Position numbers and translations under genes: made by a program. A stretch of DNA of 64,000 bases from Rhodovarius lipocyclicus (GTDB taxonomy: Bacteria > Pseudomonadota > Alphaproteobacteria > Acetobacterales > Acetobacteraceae): NCBI RefSeq assembly GCF_009900765.1, contig NZ_JAAABL010000014.1, forward strand, positions 1-64,000, written 5' to 3'. Shown in pieces: positions 24,054-32,147 of the stretch. The notes under the pieces are model-generated. The model was given only the letters and a program-made list of their open reading frames with translations, was not told the DNA's origin and made no database searches. The first letter of the stretch is position 1. Each line of letters opens with the position of its first letter.

Positions 24054-24986
24054 ATGAGCGGGCTGGATGGGCTCGACCTCAACCTGCTGCGGGTGTTCGA
24101 CGCGGTGGCGCGCGAACGCCATGTCACGCGCGCGGCCCGGCGGCTGCGGCTGTCCCAGCCCGCCGTCTCCAACGCGCTGGCGCGGCTGCGCGTGGCGCTG
24201 AACGACGAGCTGTTCCTGCGCAGCCCGGGCGGGGTGGAGCCCACGGCCCTCGCCCTCAGCCTGATGGGCCCGGTGGCGGAGGCGCTGGACCGGCTGGAGG
24301 AAACCCTGGTCGCCACCGCGCCCTTCGACCCCGCCACGGCGCGGCGCGTCTTCACCATCGCCATGTCCGAATACGCCGAAACCGTGCTGGCCCCGGCCCT
24401 GCTGGAGGCGATGATGCGCGAGGCGCCGGGCTGCATGCTCGCCATTTCCCACGCGGACCGCACCAACGCCTTCGCCCTGCTGGAATCGAGCGTGGCGCAG
24501 ATGGCCGTCGGCGTGCTGCCGGAGCCCACCGCGCTGTATACCAAGCTGCGCCTGCTGCCGGAGGCTTTCATGGTGCTGATGCGTCCCGACCACCCGCTGG
24601 CCCAGGGCGAACTCACGCTGGAACGCTATGTCTCGGTGCCGCATCTGCTGCATTCGCCCAATGGCTCCCGCGATGGCGCGCTGGACGCGCCGCTGCGGGA
24701 GGCCGGGCACCCCCGCCGGCTGGGCGCGGTGGTGGCGCATCTGTCCGCGGTGCCGGAGATCCTGAAGCGCACGGACATGATCATGACCTGCTCCGCCCGG
24801 CTGGCGCAGCTGCTGGCGGAGGCCCATGGCCTGGTCTGCCGCCCGCCGCCGATCGAAACCCATCACACCCGCCTGTCCCTGATCTTCCATCGTCGCTTCG
24901 AGGCCGACCGCGGCCATGCCTGGCTGCGCCGGATGATCCTGGCGCTCGCGCGGGAGACACCGGAGGCCGAGGCCCCCCATGCTTGA
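24054..24986 (+). CDS. LysR-family transcriptional regulator
   Basis: A 310-residue LysR protein of the NodD/LinR-like branch. The N-terminal winged helix reads LDLNLLRVFDAVARERHVTR, AARRLRLSQPAVSNALARLR and LFLRSPGGVEPT. The effector domain follows with RRVFTIAMSEYAETVLAPAL and the late YVSVPHLLHSPNG. It is divergent from DoxX. The C-terminal end overlaps a promoter-like sequence for mobB. Inducer unknown; regulators of this branch paired with DoxX often answer to quinones or electrophiles, which I offer only as a possibility. Confidence 0.93.
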   Translation: MSGLDGLDLNLLRVFDAVARERHVTRAARRLRLSQPAVSNALARLRVALNDELFLRSPGGVEPTALALSLMGPVAEALDRLEETLVATAPFDPATARRVFTIAMSEYAETVLAPALLEAMMREAPGCMLAISHADRTNAFALLESSVAQMAVGVLPEPTALYTKLRLLPEAFMVLMRPDHPLAQGELTLERYVSVPHLLHSPNGSRDGALDAPLREAGHPRRLGAVVAHLSAVPEILKRTDMIMTCSARLAQLLAEAHGLVCRPPPIETHHTRLSLIFHRRFEADRGHAWLRRMILALARETPEAEAPHA

Positions 24987-25011
24987 CCTCCCTGTTGGGC
25001 AAGGCTTGATA
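24983..25011 (+). promoter_or_regulatory. Sigma70-like promoter for mobB-moeA, possibly leaderless
   Basis: TTGACC (24983-24988) and TTGATA (25006-25011) are spaced by 17 bp. Transcription would begin about 6-7 bp after the -10 box, at or next to the ATG at 25017, giving an mRNA with almost no leader. No convincing Shine-Dalgarno sequence precedes that ATG. Prediction from sequence only. Confidence 0.4.
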
Positions 25012-25016
25012 CCGTG

Positions 25017-25508
25017 ATGCGTGTGATCGGCCTGGCGGGATGGAGCGGGGCGGGCAAGACGACCCTGCTCAAGGGGTTGATCCCCGAATTGCGGCGGCGC
25101 GGCCTCAGCGTCTCCACCATCAAGCACGCGCATCATGCCTTCGACGTGGATGTGCCCGGCAAGGACAGCTATGAGCACCGCGCGGCGGGCGCCGAACAGG
25201 TGCTGGTGAGTTCCGCCAACCGCTGGGCGCTGATGACCGAGCTGCGCGGCGCGCCCGAACCCCCGCTGGCCGAACTGTTGGGCCGGCTGAACCCGGTGGA
25301 TCTGGTGATCATCGAGGGCTTCAAGCGTGACAGCCACCCCAAGATCGAGGTGCACCGCGCCGCCAACGGCAAGCCCTGGCTGCATCCGGAGGACCCGCGC
25401 ATCCTGGCCGTCGCCTCCGATGTCGCGCCGCCGGGCCTGCCGCACGCGGATATCGACGACATCGCCGCCGTGGCCGATCTGGTGCTGCGCCTGGCGGAGC
25501 CGGTCTGA
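25017..25508 (+). CDS. mobB: Molybdopterin-guanine dinucleotide biosynthesis protein MobB
   Basis: A 163-residue P-loop GTPase that assists MobA in making the molybdenum cofactor dinucleotide. Walker A is GWSGAGKTTLLKGL; STIKHAHHAFDVDVPGKDSY is the MobB signature with the KHxxH element; DLVIIEGFK is the Walker B region. GTG at 25014 is an alternative start, but ATG at 25017 gives the family N-terminus MRVIGLAG. The stop overlaps the moeA ATG (TGATG), so the two molybdenum genes are coupled. Confidence 0.95.
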   Translation: MRVIGLAGWSGAGKTTLLKGLIPELRRRGLSVSTIKHAHHAFDVDVPGKDSYEHRAAGAEQVLVSSANRWALMTELRGAPEPPLAELLGRLNPVDLVIIEGFKRDSHPKIEVHRAANGKPWLHPEDPRILAVASDVAPPGLPHADIDDIAAVADLVLRLAEPV

Positions 25509-26743
25509 TGGCCCAGCTTTCCGATGATTGCTTCGCCTTCGGCGGCCAACTGCTGTCGGTGGACGCGGCGGCGGCGCTGATCGCCGAACGCATCCCGCCC
25601 ATCGAGGGGCTGGAGCGCGTGGCGCTGGCCCAAGCCCATGGCCGGGTGCTGGCGGGCGGGCTGGTGGCGCGCACGCCGCTGCCGCCCTTCTTCAATTCGG
25701 CGGTGGATGGCTATGCCTTCGCGCATGCCAGCCTGGGGGCGGAGGCCACGCGCCTGCCGCTGGCCGGGCGCCTCGCGGCCGGGGATGCGGCCCGCCCGCT
25801 GCCCCCGGGCACCGCCATGCGCGTGCTGACCGGCGCGCCGATGCCCGAGGGCGCGGACACCGTGATGATGCAGGAGGACGCGGTGCTGGAAGGCGACGCC
25901 CTGCTGCTGCCCCCCGGCCTGAAGCGCGGCGCCAATTGCCGCCCCGCCGGCGAGGACGTGCCCCAGGGCGCCGAGGCCCTGCCCGCCGGCGCGCTGCTGA
26001 CCGCGCCCGAAATCGGCCTGGCCGCCGCGCTGGGCTTCGCCGTGCTGGACTGCCGCCGCCCGGTGCGCGTCGGCGTGTTCTCCACCGGCAATGAGCTGGC
26101 GAGCCCCGGCCAGCCGCTCGGCCCCGCCCAGACCTATGACAGCAACCGCTTCACGCTGATGGCGATGCTGGCGCGGCTGCCGGTGGTGGTGACCGACCTC
26201 GGCATATTGCCCGACCGCGAGGACGCGACCCGCGCCGCCCTGGCCGCCGCCGCGTGCGACCACGATGTGCTGATCACCTCGGGCGGGGTGTCCGCCGGCG
26301 AGGAGGACCATGTCCGCGCCGCGATCGAGAGCTTCGGCAGCCTGGTGTTCTGGCGCCTGGCGGTGAAGCCGGGGCGGCCGGCGGCGCTCGGCGTGGTGGG
26401 CGGCACCCCGGTGCTGGGCCTGCCGGGCAATCCGGTGGCGGCCGTGGTGTGCTTCCTGCATCTGGCGCGGCCACTGATCCTGCGGCTGGCGGGGGCCATC
26501 GAGCAGCCGCTGCCGCGCTTCCCGGTGCCCGCGGGCTTCCACCACAGGAAAAAGGCCGGCCGGCGCGAATACCTGCGCGTGCGGATCGAACCCGGCCCCG
26601 TCGCCCAGCGGTTCGAGCGCGAGGGGGCGGGGCTGCTGACCAGCCTCACGCAGTCCCATGCCTTCTGCGAACTGCCGGAGGAGATGACGCAGCTGGAACC
26701 CGGCACCTTGGTTCAGGTGCTGCCCTTCGCCGCGATTTTCTGA
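25508..26743 (+). CDS. moeA: Molybdopterin molybdenumtransferase MoeA
   Basis: A 411-residue enzyme that inserts molybdate into adenylylated molybdopterin. Visible blocks are PPFFNSAVDGYAFA (conserved D/SxxDGYA), GTAMRVLTGAPMPEGADTVMMQE, RPAGEDVPQG, VFSTGNEL, TYDSNRFTL, LITSGGVSAGEEDHV and PGRPAALGVVGGTPVLGLPG, in the usual order of domains. It overlaps mobB by one base. No moaA-E or modABC lies in the window. The 33-bp gap to the enoyl-CoA hydratase may allow read-through. Confidence 0.97.
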   Translation: MAQLSDDCFAFGGQLLSVDAAAALIAERIPPIEGLERVALAQAHGRVLAGGLVARTPLPPFFNSAVDGYAFAHASLGAEATRLPLAGRLAAGDAARPLPPGTAMRVLTGAPMPEGADTVMMQEDAVLEGDALLLPPGLKRGANCRPAGEDVPQGAEALPAGALLTAPEIGLAAALGFAVLDCRRPVRVGVFSTGNELASPGQPLGPAQTYDSNRFTLMAMLARLPVVVTDLGILPDREDATRAALAAAACDHDVLITSGGVSAGEEDHVRAAIESFGSLVFWRLAVKPGRPAALGVVGGTPVLGLPGNPVAAVVCFLHLARPLILRLAGAIEQPLPRFPVPAGFHHRKKAGRREYLRVRIEPGPVAQRFEREGAGLLTSLTQSHAFCELPEEMTQLEPGTLVQVLPFAAIF

Positions 26744-26776
26744 CAGGCTGCGGGCAAACAGCCTGGAGGAACCCCG

Positions 26777-27529
26777 ATGTCCGAATTCGTCACGCGCCAT
26801 GTCGACAACGGCGTGATGCAGTTGCGCCTGAACCGCCCCGAGAAGAAGAACGCCCTGACCCTGGCCATGTATGAGGGGCTGGCCGAGGGCCTGCGCGCCG
26901 CCGCCGCCGACCCCGCCGTGCGGGTGGTGCTGCTGGGCGGCGGCGCGGATTTCACCGCCGGCAACGACCTGAAGGATTTCGCCGCCGCCGGCAGCCAGGA
27001 AAACCGCCCCGGCTCCGCCTTCGATTTCCTGCGGGAGATCCGGGTGTTCCCCAAGCCCGTGGTGGCCGCCGTGCGCGGCGTGGCGGTGGGTATCGGCACG
27101 ACCATGCTGCTGCATTGCGACGTGGTGGTGGCCAGCGCCACCGCGCGCTTCCAGATCCCGTTCTCCCGCCTGGGCGTGACGCCGGAGGGCGGGTCCTCGA
27201 TGCTGCTGGCGGGCCGGGTGGGCGATGCCCGGGCGCGCTGGCTGCTGATGGCGGGGGAGGCGTTCTCGGGCCGGCAGGCGGCGCTGTGGGGCCTGGCGCT
27301 GGAAGCGCCGGAGGATGACGAGGTGGAGGCCGTGGCGATGGAGCGCGCCCGCCTGCTGGCCGGCCTGCCGCCGAAAGCCCTGGCCGAGAGCAAGCGCCTG
27401 CTGCTGGAACCCCAGCGGGAGAAGCTGGCGGCGGTGATGGACGAGGAACGCGTGGTGTTCAGCAAGGCCCTGCGCAGCGAGGAAGCCCAGGCGGCCTTCC
27501 AGGCCTTCCTCAGCCGCGCGAAGGGTTAG
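26777..27529 (+). CDS. Enoyl-CoA hydratase/isomerase family protein
   Basis: A 250-residue crotonase-fold protein. The oxyanion-hole elements are ADFTAGNDLKDF and VAAVRGVAVGIGTTMLLHCD; FSRLGVTPEGGSSMLL carries the position of the second catalytic acid (E in PEGG). An LNRPEKKNALT start is standard. It probably hydrates or isomerises an enoyl-CoA in fatty-acid or aromatic degradation; the exact substrate cannot be told. It follows moeA by 33 bp with a GGAGG-like site, though its function is unrelated. Its TAG stop starts a short repeat. Confidence 0.93.
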   Translation: MSEFVTRHVDNGVMQLRLNRPEKKNALTLAMYEGLAEGLRAAAADPAVRVVLLGGGADFTAGNDLKDFAAAGSQENRPGSAFDFLREIRVFPKPVVAAVRGVAVGIGTTMLLHCDVVVASATARFQIPFSRLGVTPEGGSSMLLAGRVGDARARWLLMAGEAFSGRQAALWGLALEAPEDDEVEAVAMERARLLAGLPPKALAESKRLLLEPQREKLAAVMDEERVVFSKALRSEEAQAAFQAFLSRAKG

Positions 27530-27565
27530 ATCGTCACCCGGTCGGAGGAAGCGTCAGGCCCTAGC
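27527..27565 (+). repeat. TAG-start repeat, short/degenerate copy
   Basis: TAG, ATCGTCACCCGGTCGG, AGGAAGCGTC and a closing CCCTAG match the two ends of the copies at 4916 and 20100 with the middle missing. Again TAG ends the plus-strand gene and CTA (27561-27563) ends the minus-strand one. Confidence 0.6.
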
Positions 27566-28937
27566 GCGGCAGCCGCACCCGGGCGCGCAGCCCGCCCATC
27601 GGGCTGCGTTCCAGCAGGATATCCCCGCCATGGCCGCGCACCACATCCCGCGCGATGGCCAGCCCCAGCCCGGTGCCGGTCGCGGAGCCGCTGGCGAAGG
27701 GCTTGAAGGCGCTCTCGCGCTCCGCTTCCGGGATGCCGGGGCCGTCATCGTCCACCAGCACCTCCACCCAGGCCTCGTCCTCCTGGGTGGACAGGCGCAC
27801 GCGGCCCGCGTGGCGGCGGGCATTGTCCAGCAGGTTGCCGATGGCCCGGCGCAGCGCGCCTTCGCGCAGCGGCAGGCGCAGCGTCTCGGGCAGGTCGATG
27901 GCCAGCTCGCCGCCGCTGCGCCGCGCGCTCTCGGCCAGGTCGCGCAGCATGGGGATCAGGTCGGTCTCGCGCGGCTGCTCGATGCCCTCGCCGCGGGCGA
28001 AGGCCAGGTAGGTCTCCACCAGGCGCTCCATCTCCTCCGTGTCGTGCACCAGGGCCTCGACGTCTTCCTCGGTGTCCGGGGCGCGGGGCAGCATGGCCAG
28101 CGTCAGGCGCATGCGCGTCAGCGGGGTGCGCAGGTCGTGGCTGATGCCCGCCAGCATGTCCGTGCGCTGGGCCACGAAGCGGCGGATGTTCTCGCGCATC
28201 GTGTTGAAGGCGATGGCGGCCTGGCGCACCTCGGCCGCGCCCTCCGGCTTGATGGAGCCGCTGTCCCGCCCCTGGCCGAAGCTTTCGGCGGCTCCCGCCA
28301 GCCGGCGGATGGCGCGCACCTGGATGCGCATGAACAGCACGGCGATGAGCGCGAACAGCATCGCGCTGCCCACCAGCCAGATCATGAACAGGTACAGGGT
28401 GGAGCTGAACAACCGCTTGCGCGGTGCCTCCACATGCAGCACGCCGCTGGGCAGCTGCACGCGGATCACGATGTTCTGCGGGTCCGACTGCCAGTCGGCG
28501 TCGAAGGGCAGGGCGACGAGGCGGGAGAGCGCCTCATGCAGATCCTCCTCCAGCGGCAGCAGGGCGTTCCAGGCCGGGCGCTGCGGCACCGGGCCCAGCT
28601 GCGCCCCGGGCTCATAGGCGGCCGACAGGCCGAGCCGCCAGGTCGCCTCCCGCAGGACCATGCCGTGCATCTCGTCCGGCGTGCGGGTGATAAGCTGGGC
28701 GACCATCCCGATCTCCCCGGCCAGGGAGGCCGAGAGCCGGCGGGAGATCACGTCCAGATGCCCGCCATAGAAGGCGGTCAGCGCCACCACCTGCACCACC
28801 AGCAGCGGGCCGAGGATGATGATGACGGCGCGCGCCAGCAGCCCCTTGGGCAGCAGCCGCCGCAGCCTGCCGCGCCGGATGGCGCAGGCGCTGGGCTCCT
28901 CGGCCTCGGCCAGCGGCGGCAGGGCGGCGGTCTTCAA
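27561..28937 (-). CDS. EnvZ-like sensor histidine kinase
   Basis: A 458-residue membrane kinase. First helix around residues 36-57 (RAVIIILGPLLVVQVVALTA), periplasmic domain to about 180, second helix 182-203, HAMP with AAESFGQGRDSG, dimerisation box GISHDLRTPLTRMR with phospho-acceptor H267, then N box IGNLLDNARRHA, and G boxes DDGPGIPEAER and GSATGTGLGLAIA. All motifs needed for autophosphorylation are there. Its start overlaps the response-regulator stop (ATGA), so it phosphorylates that partner. Stimulus unknown. It closes the petP-petR-kinase operon. Confidence 0.93.
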   Translation of the reverse strand: MKTAALPPLAEAEEPSACAIRRGRLRRLLPKGLLARAVIIILGPLLVVQVVALTAFYGGHLDVISRRLSASLAGEIGMVAQLITRTPDEMHGMVLREATWRLGLSAAYEPGAQLGPVPQRPAWNALLPLEEDLHEALSRLVALPFDADWQSDPQNIVIRVQLPSGVLHVEAPRKRLFSSTLYLFMIWLVGSAMLFALIAVLFMRIQVRAIRRLAGAAESFGQGRDSGSIKPEGAAEVRQAAIAFNTMRENIRRFVAQRTDMLAGISHDLRTPLTRMRLTLAMLPRAPDTEEDVEALVHDTEEMERLVETYLAFARGEGIEQPRETDLIPMLRDLAESARRSGGELAIDLPETLRLPLREGALRRAIGNLLDNARRHAGRVRLSTQEDEAWVEVLVDDDGPGIPEAERESAFKPFASGSATGTGLGLAIARDVVRGHGGDILLERSPMGGLRARVRLPR

Positions 28938-29635
28938 GGCCCGGGCCTCAGCACATAGCCCTTGTGGCGGATGGTGTGCAGGAATCGCGGCTCCCGCGGG
29001 TCGGGCTCGATCTTGCGGCGCAGGCGCGTCACCTGCACGTCCACCGCGCGCTCCCCGGCATCGGGCGTGCCCAGCGCCTCGGCGATCGCCTCGCGGCTCA
29101 GCACCTCGCCCGGGTGGGCGGCCAGCGCGCCCAGCAGGGCCGCCTCGCCGCCGGTCAGGCGCTGGGTGCCGTCGGGGCCGCGCAACTCGCTGCGGTCGGG
29201 GTCGAACCAGCGCTGGCCCAGCTGCACCGGGCCCTGGGGCGGCGGCACGGCATTGGGCGCGGGGACCGCGCGGCGCAGGATGGTGCGGATGCGGTGCGAC
29301 AATTCGCGCGGGTCGAAGGGCTTGGCCAGGTAGTCGTCGGCGCCGGATTCGAAACCCGCCACGCGCTCATCCGGCGCGCCGCGCGCGGTCAGCATCAGCA
29401 CCGGCACCTCATTGCGGCGGGCGCGCAGGTCGGCGACCAGTTCCAGGCCCGTCTCGCCCGGCATCATCACATCCAGCACCAGCATGTCGAAGGCCACGGC
29501 CTTCAGCGCCGCCCGGGCCTCGACCGCATCGCCCGCCACGGTCACGCGGAAGCCGGCCTCGGTCAGGAAGCGTTGCAGCAGGGAGCGCAGGCGCGCGTCG
29601 TCATCCACCACCAGCAGATGCGGCTGATCGGTCAC
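28934..29635 (-). CDS. petR: OmpR-family response regulator PetR
   Basis: A 233-residue two-component regulator. Receiver domain: acidic pair in VVDDDARLRSLL, phospho-acceptor D55 in MLVLDVMMPGETG, then LTARGAP and YLAKPFDPRELSHRI (K switch). The winged-helix DNA-binding domain has LTGGEAALLGALAAHPGEVLSR and ERAVDVQVTRLRRKIEPDPR. In Rhodobacter capsulatus petPR is needed for cytochrome bc1 expression; the same pair, MarR then OmpR-type, occurs here. I start at GTG 29635 (GTGA overlap with petP); an in-frame ATG at 29668 would lie inside petP. Confidence 0.9.
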   Translation of the reverse strand: MTDQPHLLVVDDDARLRSLLQRFLTEAGFRVTVAGDAVEARAALKAVAFDMLVLDVMMPGETGLELVADLRARRNEVPVLMLTARGAPDERVAGFESGADDYLAKPFDPRELSHRIRTILRRAVPAPNAVPPPQGPVQLGQRWFDPDRSELRGPDGTQRLTGGEAALLGALAAHPGEVLSREAIAEALGTPDAGERAVDVQVTRLRRKIEPDPREPRFLHTIRHKGYVLRPGP

Positions 29636-30216
29636 GGCTGGCAGCCCTTCTCCAACTGGTCGATCCATCCATTGGCCTCGGCGCCCATCAGCCCGCGCAT
29701 GACGCGGCGGAAGCCCTCGACCGCCTGCGGCCCGGCCTCACGGTAGGCGCGCATGACCACCTCCCGCTGGCATTCGAACAGGCGGCGCTCGAAGGCCTGG
29801 CCCTTTTCCGTCAGGGAGAGCAGGCGCTGGCGCTTGTCCTGCCGGCCGGGGTTCTGCAGCACATAGCCGTCCTCGATCAGCGGCTGCAGCACCCGGCCCA
29901 GCGACTGCTTGGTGATCGCCAGGATCGACAGTAGCTCTCCCACCGTGATGCCCGGCCGCCGGCCGACATAGTGCAGCACGCGGTGATGGGCGCGGCCCAT
30001 GCCGAGTTCCGCCAGGATCTGGTCGGGCCCGGCCGTGAAATCCCGATAGCCGAAGAACAGCAGGTCCTGGGCCAGGCGCAGCTCCGCCTCCCGCAGGAAC
30101 AGCAGGTCGCGCGTGGTGGCCGCCCCGCCCAGCCCCTGGCGCGCCGCGTCCGGGCGCGTGGCATCCGGGCGCGCCGATTCGGGCATGGCTGCCATGCCGG
30201 GGGATTTGGTCAGCAT
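29632..30216 (-). CDS. petP: MarR-family regulator PetP
   Basis: A 194-residue MarR protein. After a low-complexity N-terminus the winged-helix core reads ILAELGMGRAHHRVLHYVGR, ITVGELLSILAITKQSLGRVLQPLIEDGYV (recognition helix) and RQDKRQRLLSLTEKGQAF (wing). Placement directly upstream of petR with a GTGA overlap is the petPR arrangement. The first ~30 residues, with repeated RPDA, may be overlong if a later ATG is used. Divergent from ilvE by 139 bp of relatively AT-rich sequence, which should hold both promoters. Confidence 0.85.
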   Translation of the reverse strand: MLTKSPGMAAMPESARPDATRPDAARQGLGGAATTRDLLFLREAELRLAQDLLFFGYRDFTAGPDQILAELGMGRAHHRVLHYVGRRPGITVGELLSILAITKQSLGRVLQPLIEDGYVLQNPGRQDKRQRLLSLTEKGQAFERRLFECQREVVMRAYREAGPQAVEGFRRVMRGLMGAEANGWIDQLEKGCQP

Positions 30217-30355
30217 TGTTGACGCTTCTCCATGGGATGTTTTAAAACCCCCTCAGTAAACGACATAAAATTGCGCGAACGACTGGTATTTTGAACTTAC
30301 CGTAGAAACCCAAGCCTGACCCACAAGGCTCACACCGCAGAGAGGACACCATAAC

Positions 30356-31276
30356 ATGGCCCTGATCCCTTACGACGCCGCGCTTTCTTTCGATAATCGT
30401 GAAGGCTTCATCTGGCTGGACGGCGCCCTGGTGCCCTGGCGGGATGCGAAGCTGCATGTTCTGACGCATGGCCTGCATTATGCCAGCGCCGTGTTCGAAG
30501 GCGAACGCTGCTATGCGGGCCATGTGTTCCGCCTGCGCGACCATACGGACCGCCTCCATGCCTCCGCCCGCATCCTGGGCTTCGAGATCCCCTACACCGC
30601 CGAGGCGATCGACGCGGCCTGCATCGAGACGCTGAAGGCGAACAACCTGACCGAGGCCTATCTGCGCCCCATCGCCTGGCGCGGCAGCGAGGAGATGGGC
30701 GTGGGCGCGCGCGCCACCAAGACCCATCTGGCGATCGCCGTGTGGGAATGGGGCGCCTATTTCGGGGTGGAGCAGCGCATGAAGGGCGTGCGGCTGGCAC
30801 TGTCCGCCTGGAAGCGCCCGGCGCCCGATACGGCGCCCACCGCCTCCAAGGCCTCCGGCCTGTACATGATCGGCACCATGTCCAAGCACGCGGCACAGGA
30901 TGCGGGCTTCGACGACGCCTTCATGCTGGACCACAAGGGCGACCTGGCCGAGGCCACCGGCGCCAACGCCTTCTTCGTGATCGACGGCGCGATCCACACG
31001 CCCAAACCCACCTGCTTCCTGGACGGCATCACCCGGCGCAGCGTGATGGCGCTGGCCCGCCGCCGCCAGATGGTGGTGCATGAGCGCGTGATGCCCGCGA
31101 CCGACCTGGCCCGCGCCTCCGAAGTGTTCCTGGCCGGCACCGCCGCCGAAGTGACACCCGTCGCCTGCATCGCGGAGCACGCCTACACCCCCGGCGCCAT
31201 CACCCGCACACTGATGGAGGATTACGACCGGCTGGTGCGGATGCCGCCGGCGGAAGTGGCGAAGATCGTGGGGTGA
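30356..31276 (+). CDS. ilvE: Branched-chain amino acid aminotransferase
   Basis: A 306-residue class IV PLP aminotransferase making leucine, isoleucine and valine from their keto acids. N-terminal HVLTHGLHYASAVFEGERCY, the RP pair in LRPIAWRGSEEMG, and TASKASGLYMIG with K165 as the PLP lysine are characteristic; DLAEATGANAFFVIDG and CFLDGITRRSVM bind the cofactor phosphate. A GAGAGGA box precedes the ATG. It is divergent from petP. A hairpin-rich repeat starts right after its stop. Confidence 0.95.
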   Translation: MALIPYDAALSFDNREGFIWLDGALVPWRDAKLHVLTHGLHYASAVFEGERCYAGHVFRLRDHTDRLHASARILGFEIPYTAEAIDAACIETLKANNLTEAYLRPIAWRGSEEMGVGARATKTHLAIAVWEWGAYFGVEQRMKGVRLALSAWKRPAPDTAPTASKASGLYMIGTMSKHAAQDAGFDDAFMLDHKGDLAEATGANAFFVIDGAIHTPKPTCFLDGITRRSVMALARRRQMVVHERVMPATDLARASEVFLAGTAAEVTPVACIAEHAYTPGAITRTLMEDYDRLVRMPPAEVAKIVG

Positions 31277-31290
31277 GGGGGGGAGCCCCC

Positions 31291-31522
31291 ACCAGGGGGC
31301 GCTGCCCCCTGGACCCCCGCCAGGACCGTGCTCGGTCCTGGACCTAGAGCAGTTGGGCGCTGATCCTGGGAAGGTGTTTCCCATTGATTTTTATCATGAA
31401 AACGGCGCCCCGCCTGCCAAGGTAAGGCGCCAATCTGATGGGTTCCAAGGGCCATTCGGCCTTTGGCGGGGATGCAAGGGGCAGGGCCCCTTGCTGGGGG
31501 TCCGGGGGCGAAGCCCCTGGGG
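31291..31522 (+). repeat. Multi-hairpin repeat, copy D
   Basis: Nearly identical to copy C (23281-23512) and in the same orientation, down to the AT-rich core TTTCCCATTGATTTTTATCA and the TTGGGCGCT/GGCGCCAA borders; only about a handful of substitutions separate the shared 200 bp. It separates ilvE from recX on the plus strand, where its GC hairpins could end the ilvE transcript. Confidence 0.88.
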
Positions 31523-31559
31523 CCTGCCGCCGCGCCCGATATCTGACATAAGGAAACCC

Positions 31560-32147
31560 ATGCCTGCGTCCAGGAAAGCCGGGCCGCGCCCACTGGGCCC
31601 CGCCCCCACGGAATCCTCCCTGCGGGAGGCCGCGCTGCGCCATCTCTCGCGGTTTTCCGCGACCGAGGCCGGGCTGCGCCGCGTGCTGACCAACAAGGTG
31701 CGCCGCTGGGCCGCGCTGGCCGCCGCCGAGGGCCGGGACCCCGCCGAACCCGTCGCCCGTGCCCTGGCCGCCATTCCCGCCATTGTCGCCGCCATGGTGG
31801 GGTCCGGGGCGGTGAATGACACGGCCTTCGCCGAGGCCCGGGCGCGGCGCCTGCTGCGCAGCGGGCGGTCCCGCCGCGCCGCTGCCGCGCATCTGGCCGC
31901 CAAGGGCATCGCGCCCGAGACCGCCAGCGCCGCCCTGGATGAGGCGCCGGCAGAGCGCGACGCCGCACTCGCCCTGTGCAAGCGCCGCCGCATCGGCCCC
32001 TTCGGCCCGCCCGAACCCGCGCCCGAGCTGCGGATGAAATGGCTGGCCGTGCTGGCCCGCGCGGGCTTCGCGCGCGACATCGCCGAGGCCGCGCTGCGTT
32101 GCGACCCCGAGGAAGCCGCGGACCGGCTGTTGGCGCTGAAGCAATGA
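31560..32147 (+). CDS. recX: Regulatory protein RecX
   Basis: A 195-residue RecX-family protein, built of three-helix repeats, that modulates RecA filaments. Seen here: LREAALRHLSRFSATEAGLRRVLTNKVRRWA (first repeat), DTAFAEARARRLLRSGRSRRAAAAHLAAKGI (second) and a C-terminal RMKWLAVLARAGFARDIAEAAL. The ATG at 31560 is preceded by TAAGGAAACCC; longer frames run back into the repeat. recA is not adjacent. The stop overlaps the azlC ATG (ATGA). It is rather divergent, as alphaproteobacterial RecX usually is. Confidence 0.88.
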   Translation: MPASRKAGPRPLGPAPTESSLREAALRHLSRFSATEAGLRRVLTNKVRRWAALAAAEGRDPAEPVARALAAIPAIVAAMVGSGAVNDTAFAEARARRLLRSGRSRRAAAAHLAAKGIAPETASAALDEAPAERDAALALCKRRRIGPFGPPEPAPELRMKWLAVLARAGFARDIAEAALRCDPEEAADRLLALKQ

